Source: Paenibacillus sp. J2TS4
GTDB lineage: Bacteria > Bacillota > Bacilli > Paenibacillales > NBRC-103111
Assembly (NCBI RefSeq): GCF_018403245.1
Contig: NZ_BOSH01000010.1
Coordinates: forward strand, 155,393 to 219,392
Length of the DNA stretch: 64,000 nt
Direction: 5' to 3'
Part shown: positions 53,165 to 61,928 of the stretch, piece after piece
Position numbering within the stretch: the stretch's first letter is position 1
Layout of the letters: each line of letters opens with the position of its first letter
Translations under genes and position numbers: made by a program
The notes under the pieces: model-generated
What the model saw: the letters and a program-made list of their open reading frames with translations, nothing else
What the model was told of the DNA's origin: nothing
Databases searched by the model: none

Positions 53165-53336
53165 TCATAGTGAATAGTGAAAGCGCAAATGCTCGGCGAT
53201 GTTGGCGATCCAGTAAGCCCAGTCGTGTTTTCCTTGCTTTTCCGCATAGTGATGGAGAATGCCTTGCGCTTCAAACCGCCGATGCAACAGACGGTTTTGC
53301 TCGATATACGGGTCTGATATACCGCAATCAAACCGG
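53165..53336 (-). pseudogene. Remnant of an esterase (alpha/beta hydrolase) gene, C-terminus only
   Basis: The minus-strand frame contains RFDCGISDPYIEQNRLLHRR and, later, KQGKHDWAYWIANI. These match the C-terminal part of esterase D/tributyrin-esterase type hydrolases, where CG-D holds the acid and KHDW the catalytic His. It is open for only ~57 codons; in-frame stops occur upstream and no start or nucleophile is left. It lies between the SDR and ferritin-like genes. The rest of 53127-53430 is empty. Confidence 0.65.
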
Positions 53337-53430
53337 GGCGAAGCGCTCCGGCACGATGAGCCGGTACACTCTGCGAGAATTTAAAGACGATGACTCCAGC
53401 AGATGCGACGACCAAACGAACCCGGCCATC

Positions 53431-54174
53431 TCAACGCCCATCCTCGGGCTCCGGCACGATCGTATCCACATCGCGGATGGAGCGAAGCACGATTTCCCTG
53501 ACGACGCAGAAATCATCCGTTTGCAGCACGGAGATGACCGCTCTGGCGATGTGATCCGCCGTCAAAAACAGCTCTACCGGCGGCTTGCTGTCGCGCGCTT
53601 TGTCCCAAAACGCCGTATCGACGCCTCCGGGATATACCGCGCTGACGCGTACGCCGCAAGCGGCGGCCTCTTCCTGAAGAGCGGCGGTAAAGCCGCGGAC
53701 CGCGAACTTGCTGGCGCAGTACACCGACTGCCCCGGCACGCCGTTCATCCCGGCGGTTGAAATAATATTGACGATATGGCCGCGGCGGCCGTTTTTCATA
53801 TGCAGCAGCGCTTGCTTGCTGCCGAGAATCGTTCCTTTCGCATTGACGCTCAGCATCAAATCGATTTCCCGCTCGCTGATGTCGAGCACAGATTGATGCC
53901 TGGCGACGCCGGCGTTATTGATCCAGACCGATATGCCGCCCCATAACGCCGCGACCGTATCAACCGCGCCCGCGATAGCCGATTCGCTGACCACGTCGAG
54001 GGTAATCGCGAGGTGCCGTCCTGCCGGCAAAGCCGCGCAAGCCTCTTTCAGCGGCGCTTCATCGACATCGCACAGCGCAACCTTTGCCCCCGTGTCGATG
54101 AGATGCCGGGCGATGGACAGGCCAATCCCCCGCGCGGCCCCGGTGACAACGCAAACCTGATCTCTCAAATTCAT
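53431..54174 (-). CDS. Short-chain dehydrogenase/reductase
   Basis: A 247-residue SDR. Cofactor motif TGAARGIGLSIARH, NNAGVAR, catalytic Ser in NIISTAG, and YCASKFA (Tyr, Lys) are present. The ATG at 54174 has GGGAGGG upstream; a TTG two codons earlier is less likely. It is divergent from an AraC regulator (54370) and probably starts the operon SDR - (esterase remnant) - ferritin-like - ceramidase-like. Substrate unknown, probably a secondary alcohol of a sugar-like compound. Confidence 0.85.
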   Translation of the reverse strand: MNLRDQVCVVTGAARGIGLSIARHLIDTGAKVALCDVDEAPLKEACAALPAGRHLAITLDVVSESAIAGAVDTVAALWGGISVWINNAGVARHQSVLDISEREIDLMLSVNAKGTILGSKQALLHMKNGRRGHIVNIISTAGMNGVPGQSVYCASKFAVRGFTAALQEEAAACGVRVSAVYPGGVDTAFWDKARDSKPPVELFLTADHIARAVISVLQTDDFCVVREIVLRSIRDVDTIVPEPEDGR

Positions 54175-54369
54175 AAGCAAACCCTCCCGGTAATGGTTTG
54201 TACCCTTATCTTAATCCCGGCCGGGAGCGATTGCATCGTAAAATCCGACTATTTACTTATAAATTTCGACTGTTGTTTTTATGTGTTCAATTGGACTGTA
54301 CCAAGCAAAAGCTGTATAGTATCATTTAAAAATATATATAATCCGACTGTACGAAGGAGTGTGACCAGC

Positions 54370-55254
54370 ATGAAAAAACCCGTCTCTCTCGCCGAAACGG
54401 TCGTAACGCCGTTCGTTCGTCAGGCCGATTACGCATCCCGGCTGCCGTGGTCGTACGGGGAACGAAAATTGCTGGATTACCTGATCGTCTATATCGAGCA
54501 TGGACATTGTCGGTTTACCGTCAATCACCATATTTACGATCTTCGTCCGGGCGACTTCTGTCTCGTCCAGCCGGGCGATTTGCTGCTGCTGGAAGGATTG
54601 ACGGCAACCCGGACACCTTTTGCCCATCTCGATTTTTTCTACAACCCGATGCGCGAGCAGTCGTTTCCGACAAGCGCGGGCATGATCAACCTGGAAAGCT
54701 ATGCCCACCTGCTACAGCCACGATTGAACGATTTTCCCGGTATCGCTGTGCCTACTGTTTTTCGCCCGGCACAGCCCTCGCTGTTCCAAAACAAACTGAT
54801 GCGTCTGATCGGCAAATGGAAAGAAGGTACCGCGCTCGGCAACATCGAGGTACAGCAGCTCGGAATCGGGCTGTTTCTCGATCTTGTCCAGATGTTCGGC
54901 GAGTCCATTGATAATAATGAAACGCCCTCTGTGATGCTGGAAAGAGTATTGTCCTTTTTATCGCTGCACTTGAACGAATCGATTACGGTGAAGCAGATGG
55001 CCGATCTCATCCCCTTGTCTCCTTCGCGCTTTACCGCCGTTTTCAAAGAGAAGTACGGCATCGCGCCTTACCGCTATTTATTGCAGCTCCGTATAGAGAG
55101 AGCGATCCAGATGATAAAAACGGAGCCCGGGCTGGGGATCGCGCAAATCGCCGAGTATTGCGGCTTCAACAACGTCCAGCATTTTTCGCTGGCGTTTCGG
55201 AACATGACCGGAACATCGCCTTCGCAGTACAGGGAACAAGCTCGCGACAAGTAG
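54370..55254 (+). CDS. AraC family transcriptional regulator
   Basis: A 294-residue protein: N-terminal cupin-type sensor (~15-130, with LRPGDFCLVQPGD and FAHLDFFYNP) and a C-terminal double helix-turn-helix (~195-292, with ITVKQMADLIPLSPSRFTAVFKEKYG and IAEYCGFNNVQHFSLAFRNMTG). AAGGAG is ~10 bp before the ATG at 54370; the longer in-frame extension upstream overlaps the SDR promoter and is rejected. It is divergent from the SDR operon and is a paralogue of the next gene, converging on it with a single base between stops. Confidence 0.88.
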   Translation: MKKPVSLAETVVTPFVRQADYASRLPWSYGERKLLDYLIVYIEHGHCRFTVNHHIYDLRPGDFCLVQPGDLLLLEGLTATRTPFAHLDFFYNPMREQSFPTSAGMINLESYAHLLQPRLNDFPGIAVPTVFRPAQPSLFQNKLMRLIGKWKEGTALGNIEVQQLGIGLFLDLVQMFGESIDNNETPSVMLERVLSFLSLHLNESITVKQMADLIPLSPSRFTAVFKEKYGIAPYRYLLQLRIERAIQMIKTEPGLGIAQIAEYCGFNNVQHFSLAFRNMTGTSPSQYREQARDK

Positions 55255-55255
55255 G

Positions 55256-56137
55256 TTATGTCTGTTTTGTTTTACGATAAGCGCCGGGCGGCAGCCCGGT
55301 CTTTTTTTTGAACGTTTTGGAAAAATGATGAATGTCGGCAAACCCGCAGTACGAGGCAATTTCCTCAAGCGAGAGGGTGGAGTTCTGAAGCAAGGCGCAG
55401 GCGTGGTTCACGCGCAGCTCCATCAGGTAACGATGCGGAGTCGTACCGAATTGCAGCTTGAACAAGGTACAGAAACGGGAAGGGGACAAGTTTGCCCGTA
55501 GCGCCATATCGGCTATACTCAAAGGTTCGGAAAGATTGAAATGGAAAAACGAGGTGATCCAGTTAAACGAAGGGGTCGAAGGCCCCGTTTTCGCCGAAGA
55601 GGGGGCAAAATCTTCGAGAATCGACAGCACGAGCGCGGTGGCGAGATGCTGCGCCTTCAACTGCCGGATCGGGTCTTTGTGCCCCCAGCATTCGACCATG
55701 TCCAGCATCGTATCGCGGAACTGCAACGGCCGTTTCGGCTCCAACTTGACGGGCACCCCAATGCCGAGCACGTCGTCTAGCCTGGGCTGCATCAGGTGGG
55801 CGTAAGCGGTCAGGTCGATTTGTCCGGCGAGCGTCGGAAAGCTGTCATGCCGTTCGGGATTGTAGAAAATGTCAAAATGTGCAAACGGCGTAATCGTATT
55901 GGAAGTCCCGATCAAGGACTGGACGGTGTTCGGCTGCAGCAGGCAAAATTCCCCGCTGACAAACTGATATTGTACCCCGTCAGCCTCTACCAGCATTTCT
56001 CCCTCTTGAACATAAATGAGCAAATAATCGAGAAGGCGGCGAATCGGCGCGCACCAGGGTTTGCGGATCGCATAATCACTTTCGCGGATAAACGGGACAA
56101 CTGGCGATGCATCAAGCAGTTCGGACAAATTGCTCAC
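55256..56137 (-). CDS. AraC family transcriptional regulator (paralogue)
   Basis: A ~293-residue protein colinear with the AraC protein at 54370. Shared elements include RLLDYLLIYV/KLLDYLIVYI, FAHFDIFYNP/FAHLDFFYNP and YAHLMQPRL/YAHLLQPRL. The C-terminal HTH is LSIADMALRANLSPSRFCTLFK. GTG 56137 with AGGG upstream is the likeliest start; GTG 56146 is an alternative. It is divergent from the sugar importer operon at 56336 and probably controls it. Confidence 0.87.
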   Translation of the reverse strand: MSNLSELLDASPVVPFIRESDYAIRKPWCAPIRRLLDYLLIYVQEGEMLVEADGVQYQFVSGEFCLLQPNTVQSLIGTSNTITPFAHFDIFYNPERHDSFPTLAGQIDLTAYAHLMQPRLDDVLGIGVPVKLEPKRPLQFRDTMLDMVECWGHKDPIRQLKAQHLATALVLSILEDFAPSSAKTGPSTPSFNWITSFFHFNLSEPLSIADMALRANLSPSRFCTLFKLQFGTTPHRYLMELRVNHACALLQNSTLSLEEIASYCGFADIHHFSKTFKKKTGLPPGAYRKTKQT

Positions 56138-56205
56138 GACAACCACCCTGATTGGTTTATTTTACTATAAAGATAACAAAATTAGACGGACATGAAAAGT
56201 TGTTT

Positions 56206-56235
56206 TTGACAAAAAAGAAAGTAAGGCGGAACAAT
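56206..56235 (+). promoter_or_regulatory. Candidate promoter of the importer-aminotransferase operon
   Basis: TTGACA (56206-56211), 18-bp spacer, AACAAT (56230-56235), ~100 bp before the binding-protein gene and in the divergent gap with the AraC gene. The -10 is weak, as expected of an AraC-activated promoter. The assignment is tentative. Confidence 0.4.
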
Positions 56236-56290
56236 GCTGGGAGGCAAATTAATCGCTATATTAAAGATGCGGTTGTATTGCAAGTAAGCG

Positions 56291-56332
56291 AAATGAAAGG
56301 GGTTACAAAAATGGAAAAATGAAAGGGGTTAC
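56291..56332 (+). repeat. Short tandem duplication covering the RBS and a false start
   Basis: AAATGAAAGGGGTTAC occurs at 56291-56306 and again at 56317-56332, a 26-bp period. The first copy leads to ATGGAAAAATGA, a three-codon ORF (MEK) at 56311-56322. The second copy precedes the true start ATGGGAAAAAG at 56336. It looks like a recent slippage duplication of the translation start region. Confidence 0.8.
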
Positions 56333-56335
56333 GAG

Positions 56336-57733
56336 ATGGGAAAAAGAAGGAATTACAAAGTTTGGCACGTTATCTTGCTGGCATTTGTCTTCTTGGCAGC
56401 ATCGGCTTGCGGCGGCAATAATAGCGGCAAAACACCCGAAGATGCGCAAGGTGCGAACGGCGGAAAAGAAGGGAATACTTCGGATGCCCCATCCGCGGAC
56501 GAACAGACGACTTTAAGCGTTTGGTGGTTTCCGTTATGGAAAGGAAGCGACGAGAAACAGGACGGATGGGTAAAGGAAAAAGCCAAAGAATTTATGAACA
56601 TGCATCCGAATGTTACCAAAATCGATATTGAGATGCTGGATTGGAATAACGGGATTCAAAAGCTGGATGCGGCCATAGCCGCAGGAAGCGCGCCGGATTT
56701 GAGCTACATTGATTTGGCCTGGCTGCCTAAATATTTAAAGCAGGATATGCTCGTACCGATCGATTCCTATATTGATAAAACAGACGCAGCGGATTTCTAT
56801 AAGAGTACGACCGATTATGCAACCTATAACGGAAAATTGTACGCTTTTCCCATCCTGATCGCTCCGCGTGTATTTTATGCAAACAAGACCATGTTGGAGG
56901 AGATGGGGCTTGCCGACAAGCTGCCACTTCAAGGGGACCGTGCATGGACAGTCGACCAGTTTAAAGAGATTGCGGCCAACTTCCCGTACAAAAAAGACAG
57001 CAAGACGTATTACGCGACTCAAATCAGCACAAACCAGGCGGATTGGCAACACCTGCTGTGGTTCTGGAATTTTGGCGCCGATTTGTACAATAGCGATGAG
57101 AGCAAATTTACGTTGAATTCACCTCAAGGCGTACAATCTTTGGATTTCTTGCTCGATATGAAGAAATCGGGGGCGTTTAAATTTATTGCCGGTGGTGCCA
57201 AGCCTTTGAATTTCTGGGCCGGCGATATGGCATTTTTCCCGGATGTGGCATATACGGAGGAAAAAGTGGAAGAGTTGTTGGAAAAATCCATACCTGCGGA
57301 TAAAAAGATACCTGAAGTGGTAGCTTTGCAATTTCCGACGGGGCCGGACGTTGCCAAGGCGAAAACGTATTCGGGCATCGGAGGCATTCCTGTATTTAAA
57401 CAAAAAGGTAAGAATGAGAATCATACGAAAATGGCGATGGAATTTGCCAAATATTTGACCAATACAGAAAATGTGAAAGCGGCCGAGAAGATCGGCTCGT
57501 TCCCGACAAGAATTTCTTCCGGGGATGTATTCGGCGGGGACGAAAACGCGAAAGTGGCTCGTTATATGATGCAAGACGGCAAAGATCTGGGGCGCGGCGA
57601 ATCCACTAGCAAAATTTTGATCAGTCTGATCAATCCGGAGCTTGATGCGGCATTCGCCGGTAAGAAAACGTCGAAGCAGGCGCTGGACGACTTAGCGACG
57701 AAAGCGAATGAAGTCTTGGACGGCGGCAAGTAG
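56336..57733 (+). CDS. Extracellular sugar-binding lipoprotein of an ABC importer
   Basis: A 465-residue family 1 solute-binding protein. It has a lipoprotein signal with lipobox ASAC (Cys ~25), an acidic/Gly-rich linker to ~60, and the bilobal fold beginning LSVWWFPLWKGSDEKQDGW. Binding proteins of this group take oligosaccharides or glycosides. AAAGGGG is ~10 bp before the ATG, in the second copy of a short tandem duplication. It is followed by two permease genes but no ATPase gene, so a shared MsmX-type ATPase elsewhere probably energises it. Confidence 0.9.
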   Translation: MGKRRNYKVWHVILLAFVFLAASACGGNNSGKTPEDAQGANGGKEGNTSDAPSADEQTTLSVWWFPLWKGSDEKQDGWVKEKAKEFMNMHPNVTKIDIEMLDWNNGIQKLDAAIAAGSAPDLSYIDLAWLPKYLKQDMLVPIDSYIDKTDAADFYKSTTDYATYNGKLYAFPILIAPRVFYANKTMLEEMGLADKLPLQGDRAWTVDQFKEIAANFPYKKDSKTYYATQISTNQADWQHLLWFWNFGADLYNSDESKFTLNSPQGVQSLDFLLDMKKSGAFKFIAGGAKPLNFWAGDMAFFPDVAYTEEKVEELLEKSIPADKKIPEVVALQFPTGPDVAKAKTYSGIGGIPVFKQKGKNENHTKMAMEFAKYLTNTENVKAAEKIGSFPTRISSGDVFGGDENAKVARYMMQDGKDLGRGESTSKILISLINPELDAAFAGKKTSKQALDDLATKANEVLDGGK

Positions 57734-57808
57734 TTCGTATATTTTTGTGAGAGAGTTTGCAGGAAACCGTATGCCCTTTCACATCCCAAGAACAAGAGGG
57801 GAATCGAG

Positions 57809-58723
57809 ATGAGTCGGACAAACAATTTGAATATAACGAACAAGAAAAACGGTATAGATCGAAAGTTAAAAAAGAACTTATGGGGATACTTCTTTGTATT
57901 GCCGGAGATGGTCATATTCCTTATTTTTGTGATCATCCCGATATTAAGAGGACTTTCCTTCAGTTTTCTCAACTATAACGTATCCGGTTCCACGTGGGTG
58001 GGATTGCAAAATTTTGCCGATGTGTTCAAGGACGATATATTCTGGATCGCTTTAAAGAATACGTCCATCTACACCGTGCTGGTCGTTCCCGGAGGCGTTG
58101 GTGTTGCCCTGATGTTATCATGGCTCATATTTCCGTTATCCCCCAAACTGCAGGCCTTCTTCAAAGCGGCCTATTATTTGCCTGGCGTCATTTCCGGCGT
58201 AGTGGTCGCTCTTGTGTGGAAGTGGATCATGGACCCTGAGACGGGATTGCTCAATTACGCCCTGTCTTTTATCGGATTGGGCCCTTATCCATGGCTGTCT
58301 CATCCGGATACGGCTCTTTATTCCTTGGTGCTTATAGCAATTATGGGGGGACAAGGGGCGGCCGTTATCATTATTACTGCCAATATGGGAGCCATACCGG
58401 CAAGCTTGTACGAAGCGGCGCGCATCGACGGAAGCAGCGCGTGGCATCAGTTCCGGCACATTACCCTCCCTCTTTTGAGACCTACCCTGCTGTATTTGTT
58501 CGTTGTCGGGATGATCGGCTCTTACCAGGTTTTCGAAAGCGTATATGTCTTGACGGGCGGCGGTCCCTATTATTCGACAACAACCATTGCCTATTTGATT
58601 TATTCAAGCGCATTTGATTTCTTTGAATTCGGCAAGGCATCGGCTGCTGCAACCGTGCTTTTCGTCACGATTTTTATTCTTTCGCTCATCCAATTTTACG
58701 TATTCCGGGAGGATAAAAAATGA
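57809..58723 (+). CDS. Sugar ABC transporter permease (MalF/UgpA type)
   Basis: A 304-residue permease with six helices. The EAA loop, contacting the ATPase, is YEAARIDGSSAWHQFRHITLPLLRP (~residues 195-219). The N-terminus is basic and cytosolic. It forms the channel with the MalG-type partner encoded next, coupled by a 4-bp overlap. RBS GAGGGGAA precedes the ATG. Confidence 0.9.
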   Translation: MSRTNNLNITNKKNGIDRKLKKNLWGYFFVLPEMVIFLIFVIIPILRGLSFSFLNYNVSGSTWVGLQNFADVFKDDIFWIALKNTSIYTVLVVPGGVGVALMLSWLIFPLSPKLQAFFKAAYYLPGVISGVVVALVWKWIMDPETGLLNYALSFIGLGPYPWLSHPDTALYSLVLIAIMGGQGAAVIIITANMGAIPASLYEAARIDGSSAWHQFRHITLPLLRPTLLYLFVVGMIGSYQVFESVYVLTGGGPYYSTTTIAYLIYSSAFDFFEFGKASAAATVLFVTIFILSLIQFYVFREDKK

Positions 58724-59583
58724 TGAATACCTCTAATCGATTGCAGCGGAGCCCTGGCATAGCGCTGGCGGCAATGGCGAAAATTGCGGTTTATGCACTT
58801 CTTACGGCATGGGCGCTTGCTATATTGTTCCCTATTTATTGGATGTTCCTTACTTCTTTGAAACCCGGTTCCATGGTGCTGGATGTGCCTCCGCAATTGA
58901 TTCCCTTGAAGGTTACCTTACAGAATTTCAAGGAAATTTTCGATACCGCGCCTGTTGCACGGTGGTTTTTGAATAGCGTTATCGTCACCGTTGCCGTTAC
59001 TTCCGGTGCCCTGATCAGCGATTCGATGGCGGGCTATACTTATTCACTCATAAAACCGACAGGATATCGCATATTCTTTTTTATGATTCTGGGATGCATG
59101 ATGATCCCTGACCAAATTCGCATTGTTCCGCTATTTATTATGCTGAAGGACCTGAATTGGTACAACACGTATGCAGGATTGATCGTTCCGTTCATGGGGT
59201 CGGCCATCGGTATGTTCCTGATGCGTCAATATATGAGCACTTTGCCGATTGAATTGATGGAGGCGGCCAAAGTCGAGGGCTGTAATGAATTCAAGATCTT
59301 TACGAGAATCGTGCTCCCCCTTTCCAAACCCGTCATCGCCGTGGTTGCCATCACTTCCTTTGTCGGCAACTGGAACGGTTTCTTGTGGCCGCTGATCCTT
59401 ACAAGCTCCACGGACATGCGCACGTTGCCGGTCGGCATTGCATCATTGCAGGTGCAATTTGTAACCAATTACGGGATCATGATGGCAGGAGCGGCTATAG
59501 CGGCGATTCCCGTCATTCTCATATTTTTTATGTTTCAAAAATATTTTGCCAAAGGGATCACATTAGGAGCGGTTAAAGAGTAA
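58720..59583 (+). CDS. Sugar ABC transporter permease (MalG/UgpE type)
   Basis: A 287-residue permease with six helices. The EAA loop is MEAAKVEGCNEFKIFTRIVLPLSKP (~180-204), and it ends GITLGAVKE as the family does. ATG 58720 overlaps the previous stop, with GGGAGGA upstream; ATG 58723 is also possible. Together with 56336 and 57809 it makes a complete importer except for the ATPase. Confidence 0.9.
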   Translation: MMNTSNRLQRSPGIALAAMAKIAVYALLTAWALAILFPIYWMFLTSLKPGSMVLDVPPQLIPLKVTLQNFKEIFDTAPVARWFLNSVIVTVAVTSGALISDSMAGYTYSLIKPTGYRIFFFMILGCMMIPDQIRIVPLFIMLKDLNWYNTYAGLIVPFMGSAIGMFLMRQYMSTLPIELMEAAKVEGCNEFKIFTRIVLPLSKPVIAVVAITSFVGNWNGFLWPLILTSSTDMRTLPVGIASLQVQFVTNYGIMMAGAAIAAIPVILIFFMFQKYFAKGITLGAVKE

Positions 59584-59636
59584 CCGAAATTAACGGTGAT
59601 ATAAATAAAAATATGACTACTTGGAGGGAACCGAGC

Positions 59637-60899
59637 ATGAATGCGTTCAAAAAATCCAAACCGGCCATTTTGGGCGGGAATCCTTTTCCATCAAATACTT
59701 GGCCCCGTTGGCCTTTTGTCAGCGAGGAAGATATCCGGAGAGTGACCGACGTTCTAAAATCGGGCAATTGGTGCCGCGCTTTGTTTGCGCCGGATTCCGA
59801 AGAATCGATGACGGTGCGCTTCGAGCAAGGGTTTGCCCGTATGCATCAAGCCAAATACGCGGTAGCTTGCGCCAACGGAACCGCTGCCATAGAAATTGCC
59901 CTTCGTGCGGCTGGTGTGCAACCGGGGGATGAAGTGATCGTCCCCGCCTATTCCTTCGTCGCCTCCGCAACCGCAGTCCTTCAAATCGGCGGGCTGCCGG
60001 TATTCGCCGATATCGAACGCGACACTTATTGCCTCGATCCGGCAAGCGCCGAACGGTACATTACCGCGAATACGCGCGCGATCGTTGTGGTGCACATGGC
60101 GGGTCGGCCGGCGAATATGGACGCTATCGGGGAGCTGGCGAAAAAATATAATCTCGTGATTGTCGAGGACAGCGCGCAGGCTCACATGGCGGAATGGCAA
60201 CGGAGACGTGTCGGAGCGATCGGCGATGTAGGCACGTTCAGCTTTCAAAATTCCAAAAACATGACTTCCGGCGAAGGCGGGATCATCATCACCGACAATC
60301 CGGATATTGCCGAAATGAGTTACTCCTTGCAGCATATCGGCAGAAAGAAAGGGCGTCCCTTTTACGAGCACCATTATGCCTGTTGGAACTACAGGCTAAC
60401 CGAGATTCAGGCGGCGATCTTGATCGGTCAAATGGACAGAGCGGAAGAACAAAACAGGAAAAGGCAGGAAAATGCCAAATATCTCAAGCAATTAATGGCC
60501 TCGATCAAGGGCCTTGAAATGCTTCCCGATGACCCGCGCGTAACGAACCACGGCTATCATTTGTACATGTTCCGGGTGGATCGGGAACAATTCGGTTTGG
60601 ACCGCGATACTTTGGTTAAAGCGCTCGCTGCGGAAGGGGTGCCCTATTTCGGCGGATATCCGATCCCGTTGTATAAAAACCCGTTATTTCAAGAGAAAAA
60701 CTTCGGGGTAAACGGCTTTATAGAAGGAAAAACGATCGATTACCGGTCGACGCATTGTCCCGTTGTGGAGCAGCTTTGCCCTGTCACGATGGGCTTCGCC
60801 CAAAACGTGCTGCTCGGAACGAAGGAAAATTTGGAAATGCTTGTCGAGACGGTACTCCGTATTCAAAAACATGCCTATGAAATTGCAAAAACGGTGTAA
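59637..60899 (+). CDS. DegT/DnrJ/EryC1/StrS family aminotransferase
   Basis: A 420-residue PLP-dependent sugar aminotransferase. The PLP lysine is in SFQNSKNMTSGEGG (~residue 205), the cofactor Asp in VEDSAQAHMAEW, and the N-terminal WPRWPFVSEEDIRRV resembles (deoxy-)scyllo-inosose aminotransferases. It would transfer an amino group to or from a keto sugar or keto-cyclitol. The ATG at 59637 has GGAGG 10 bp upstream. It is co-transcribed with the importer and a Gfo/Idh dehydrogenase that could make the keto substrate. Confidence 0.88.
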   Translation: MNAFKKSKPAILGGNPFPSNTWPRWPFVSEEDIRRVTDVLKSGNWCRALFAPDSEESMTVRFEQGFARMHQAKYAVACANGTAAIEIALRAAGVQPGDEVIVPAYSFVASATAVLQIGGLPVFADIERDTYCLDPASAERYITANTRAIVVVHMAGRPANMDAIGELAKKYNLVIVEDSAQAHMAEWQRRRVGAIGDVGTFSFQNSKNMTSGEGGIIITDNPDIAEMSYSLQHIGRKKGRPFYEHHYACWNYRLTEIQAAILIGQMDRAEEQNRKRQENAKYLKQLMASIKGLEMLPDDPRVTNHGYHLYMFRVDREQFGLDRDTLVKALAAEGVPYFGGYPIPLYKNPLFQEKNFGVNGFIEGKTIDYRSTHCPVVEQLCPVTMGFAQNVLLGTKENLEMLVETVLRIQKHAYEIAKTV

Positions 60900-60914
60900 A
60901 GGGGAGAGACAACG

Positions 60915-61928
60915 ATGACTATTTCATTTGCTGTAGCGGGAAGCGGCTGGGTTGCAGGGGAATATATGAAGGCCATCGCGGCTCAACCGGACGCGCGGCT
61001 GTATGGCGTCGTATCCAGGCAGCCCGAGCATGCCCGTTTGCGATTGGCCGAGTTGGGCTTGGAGGCGCGTGTATTCGAGCGCTACGAGGATATGATCGCC
61101 GACCCGCATGTTGATGCGGTCGTGCTATGCTCCACGCCGGACGTAAGGGAGCAGCAAACGATTTTGGCGGCGCGGCACGGCAAGCATCTCGTCATCGAGA
61201 AGCCGATGGCGATGGACAAGGAAAGCTTATGGCGAATGGCCGAAGAAATCGCCAAGCATCCGGTGCGAACGGTCGTAAGCTTCGTCCTGCGCTGGAATCC
61301 GATGTTCGATAATGCCAAATCGCTAATCGATGACGATGCGCTGGGCAGAGTGTTCATGGCCCAAATCGATTATTGGCACAATATCGGCCCGCACTATGCG
61401 CAATACAGGTGGAGCAGCAAAAAAGCGTTGGGCGGCAGCAGCATGCTATCGGCCGGCTGTCACGCGGTGGACGCCATCCGATATTTCGCCGGCGATATAG
61501 AAGAGGTTTCCGCTTACGGCTGTAAAGCATTGGCGGATTCCGGCTACGAATTTGACCCGAACGTCATCGCCGTATTCAAGCTGAAAAACGGCGGCATCGG
61601 CAAAGTATCTTCAGCGCTGGAATGCAAAACGACATATAAATTCAACATTCATTTGCTTGGGGAGAAGGGCTCGATCATGAACAACCAATTGTTCACCCAC
61701 AAGCTTCCCGGCCAGACGGAATATGCCACTATACCGACCATTATGCCGGACAGCGGAGACGTGTCGCATCACCCGTTCGCCCTCGAAATCCAGGAATTTG
61801 TGGAGTCCGTTGGGCACAATAAGCGGACGCGCTGCGACTTTTTCGACGCTTTCAAGTCGATGGAGGTTTGTTTTGCCATCGACGAATCGCTTGCAACCGG
61901 GGCGAGGATCAAGCTTCCGTTCGGGTAA
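60915..61928 (+). CDS. Gfo/Idh/MocA family oxidoreductase
   Basis: A 337-residue NAD(P)-dependent sugar/inositol dehydrogenase. The N-terminal Rossmann motif is AGSGWVAGEYMKAIAA, the conserved EKPMAMD follows (~residues 94-100), and the substrate-side GCHAVDAIRYF carries the catalytic His. It would oxidise a hydroxyl to a ketone, giving the substrate for the aminotransferase, or run the reverse in catabolism. It is the last gene of the operon, 15 bp after the aminotransferase, with RBS AGGGGAGAG. The following 61929-62170 shows no gene. Confidence 0.87.
   Translation: MTISFAVAGSGWVAGEYMKAIAAQPDARLYGVVSRQPEHARLRLAELGLEARVFERYEDMIADPHVDAVVLCSTPDVREQQTILAARHGKHLVIEKPMAMDKESLWRMAEEIAKHPVRTVVSFVLRWNPMFDNAKSLIDDDALGRVFMAQIDYWHNIGPHYAQYRWSSKKALGGSSMLSAGCHAVDAIRYFAGDIEEVSAYGCKALADSGYEFDPNVIAVFKLKNGGIGKVSSALECKTTYKFNIHLLGEKGSIMNNQLFTHKLPGQTEYATIPTIMPDSGDVSHHPFALEIQEFVESVGHNKRTRCDFFDAFKSMEVCFAIDESLATGARIKLPFG

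Noticed and set aside
54013..54369. N-terminal extension of the first AraC gene
   Set aside because: It would overlap the divergent SDR gene and its promoter, has no RBS, and the family-like start is at 54370.
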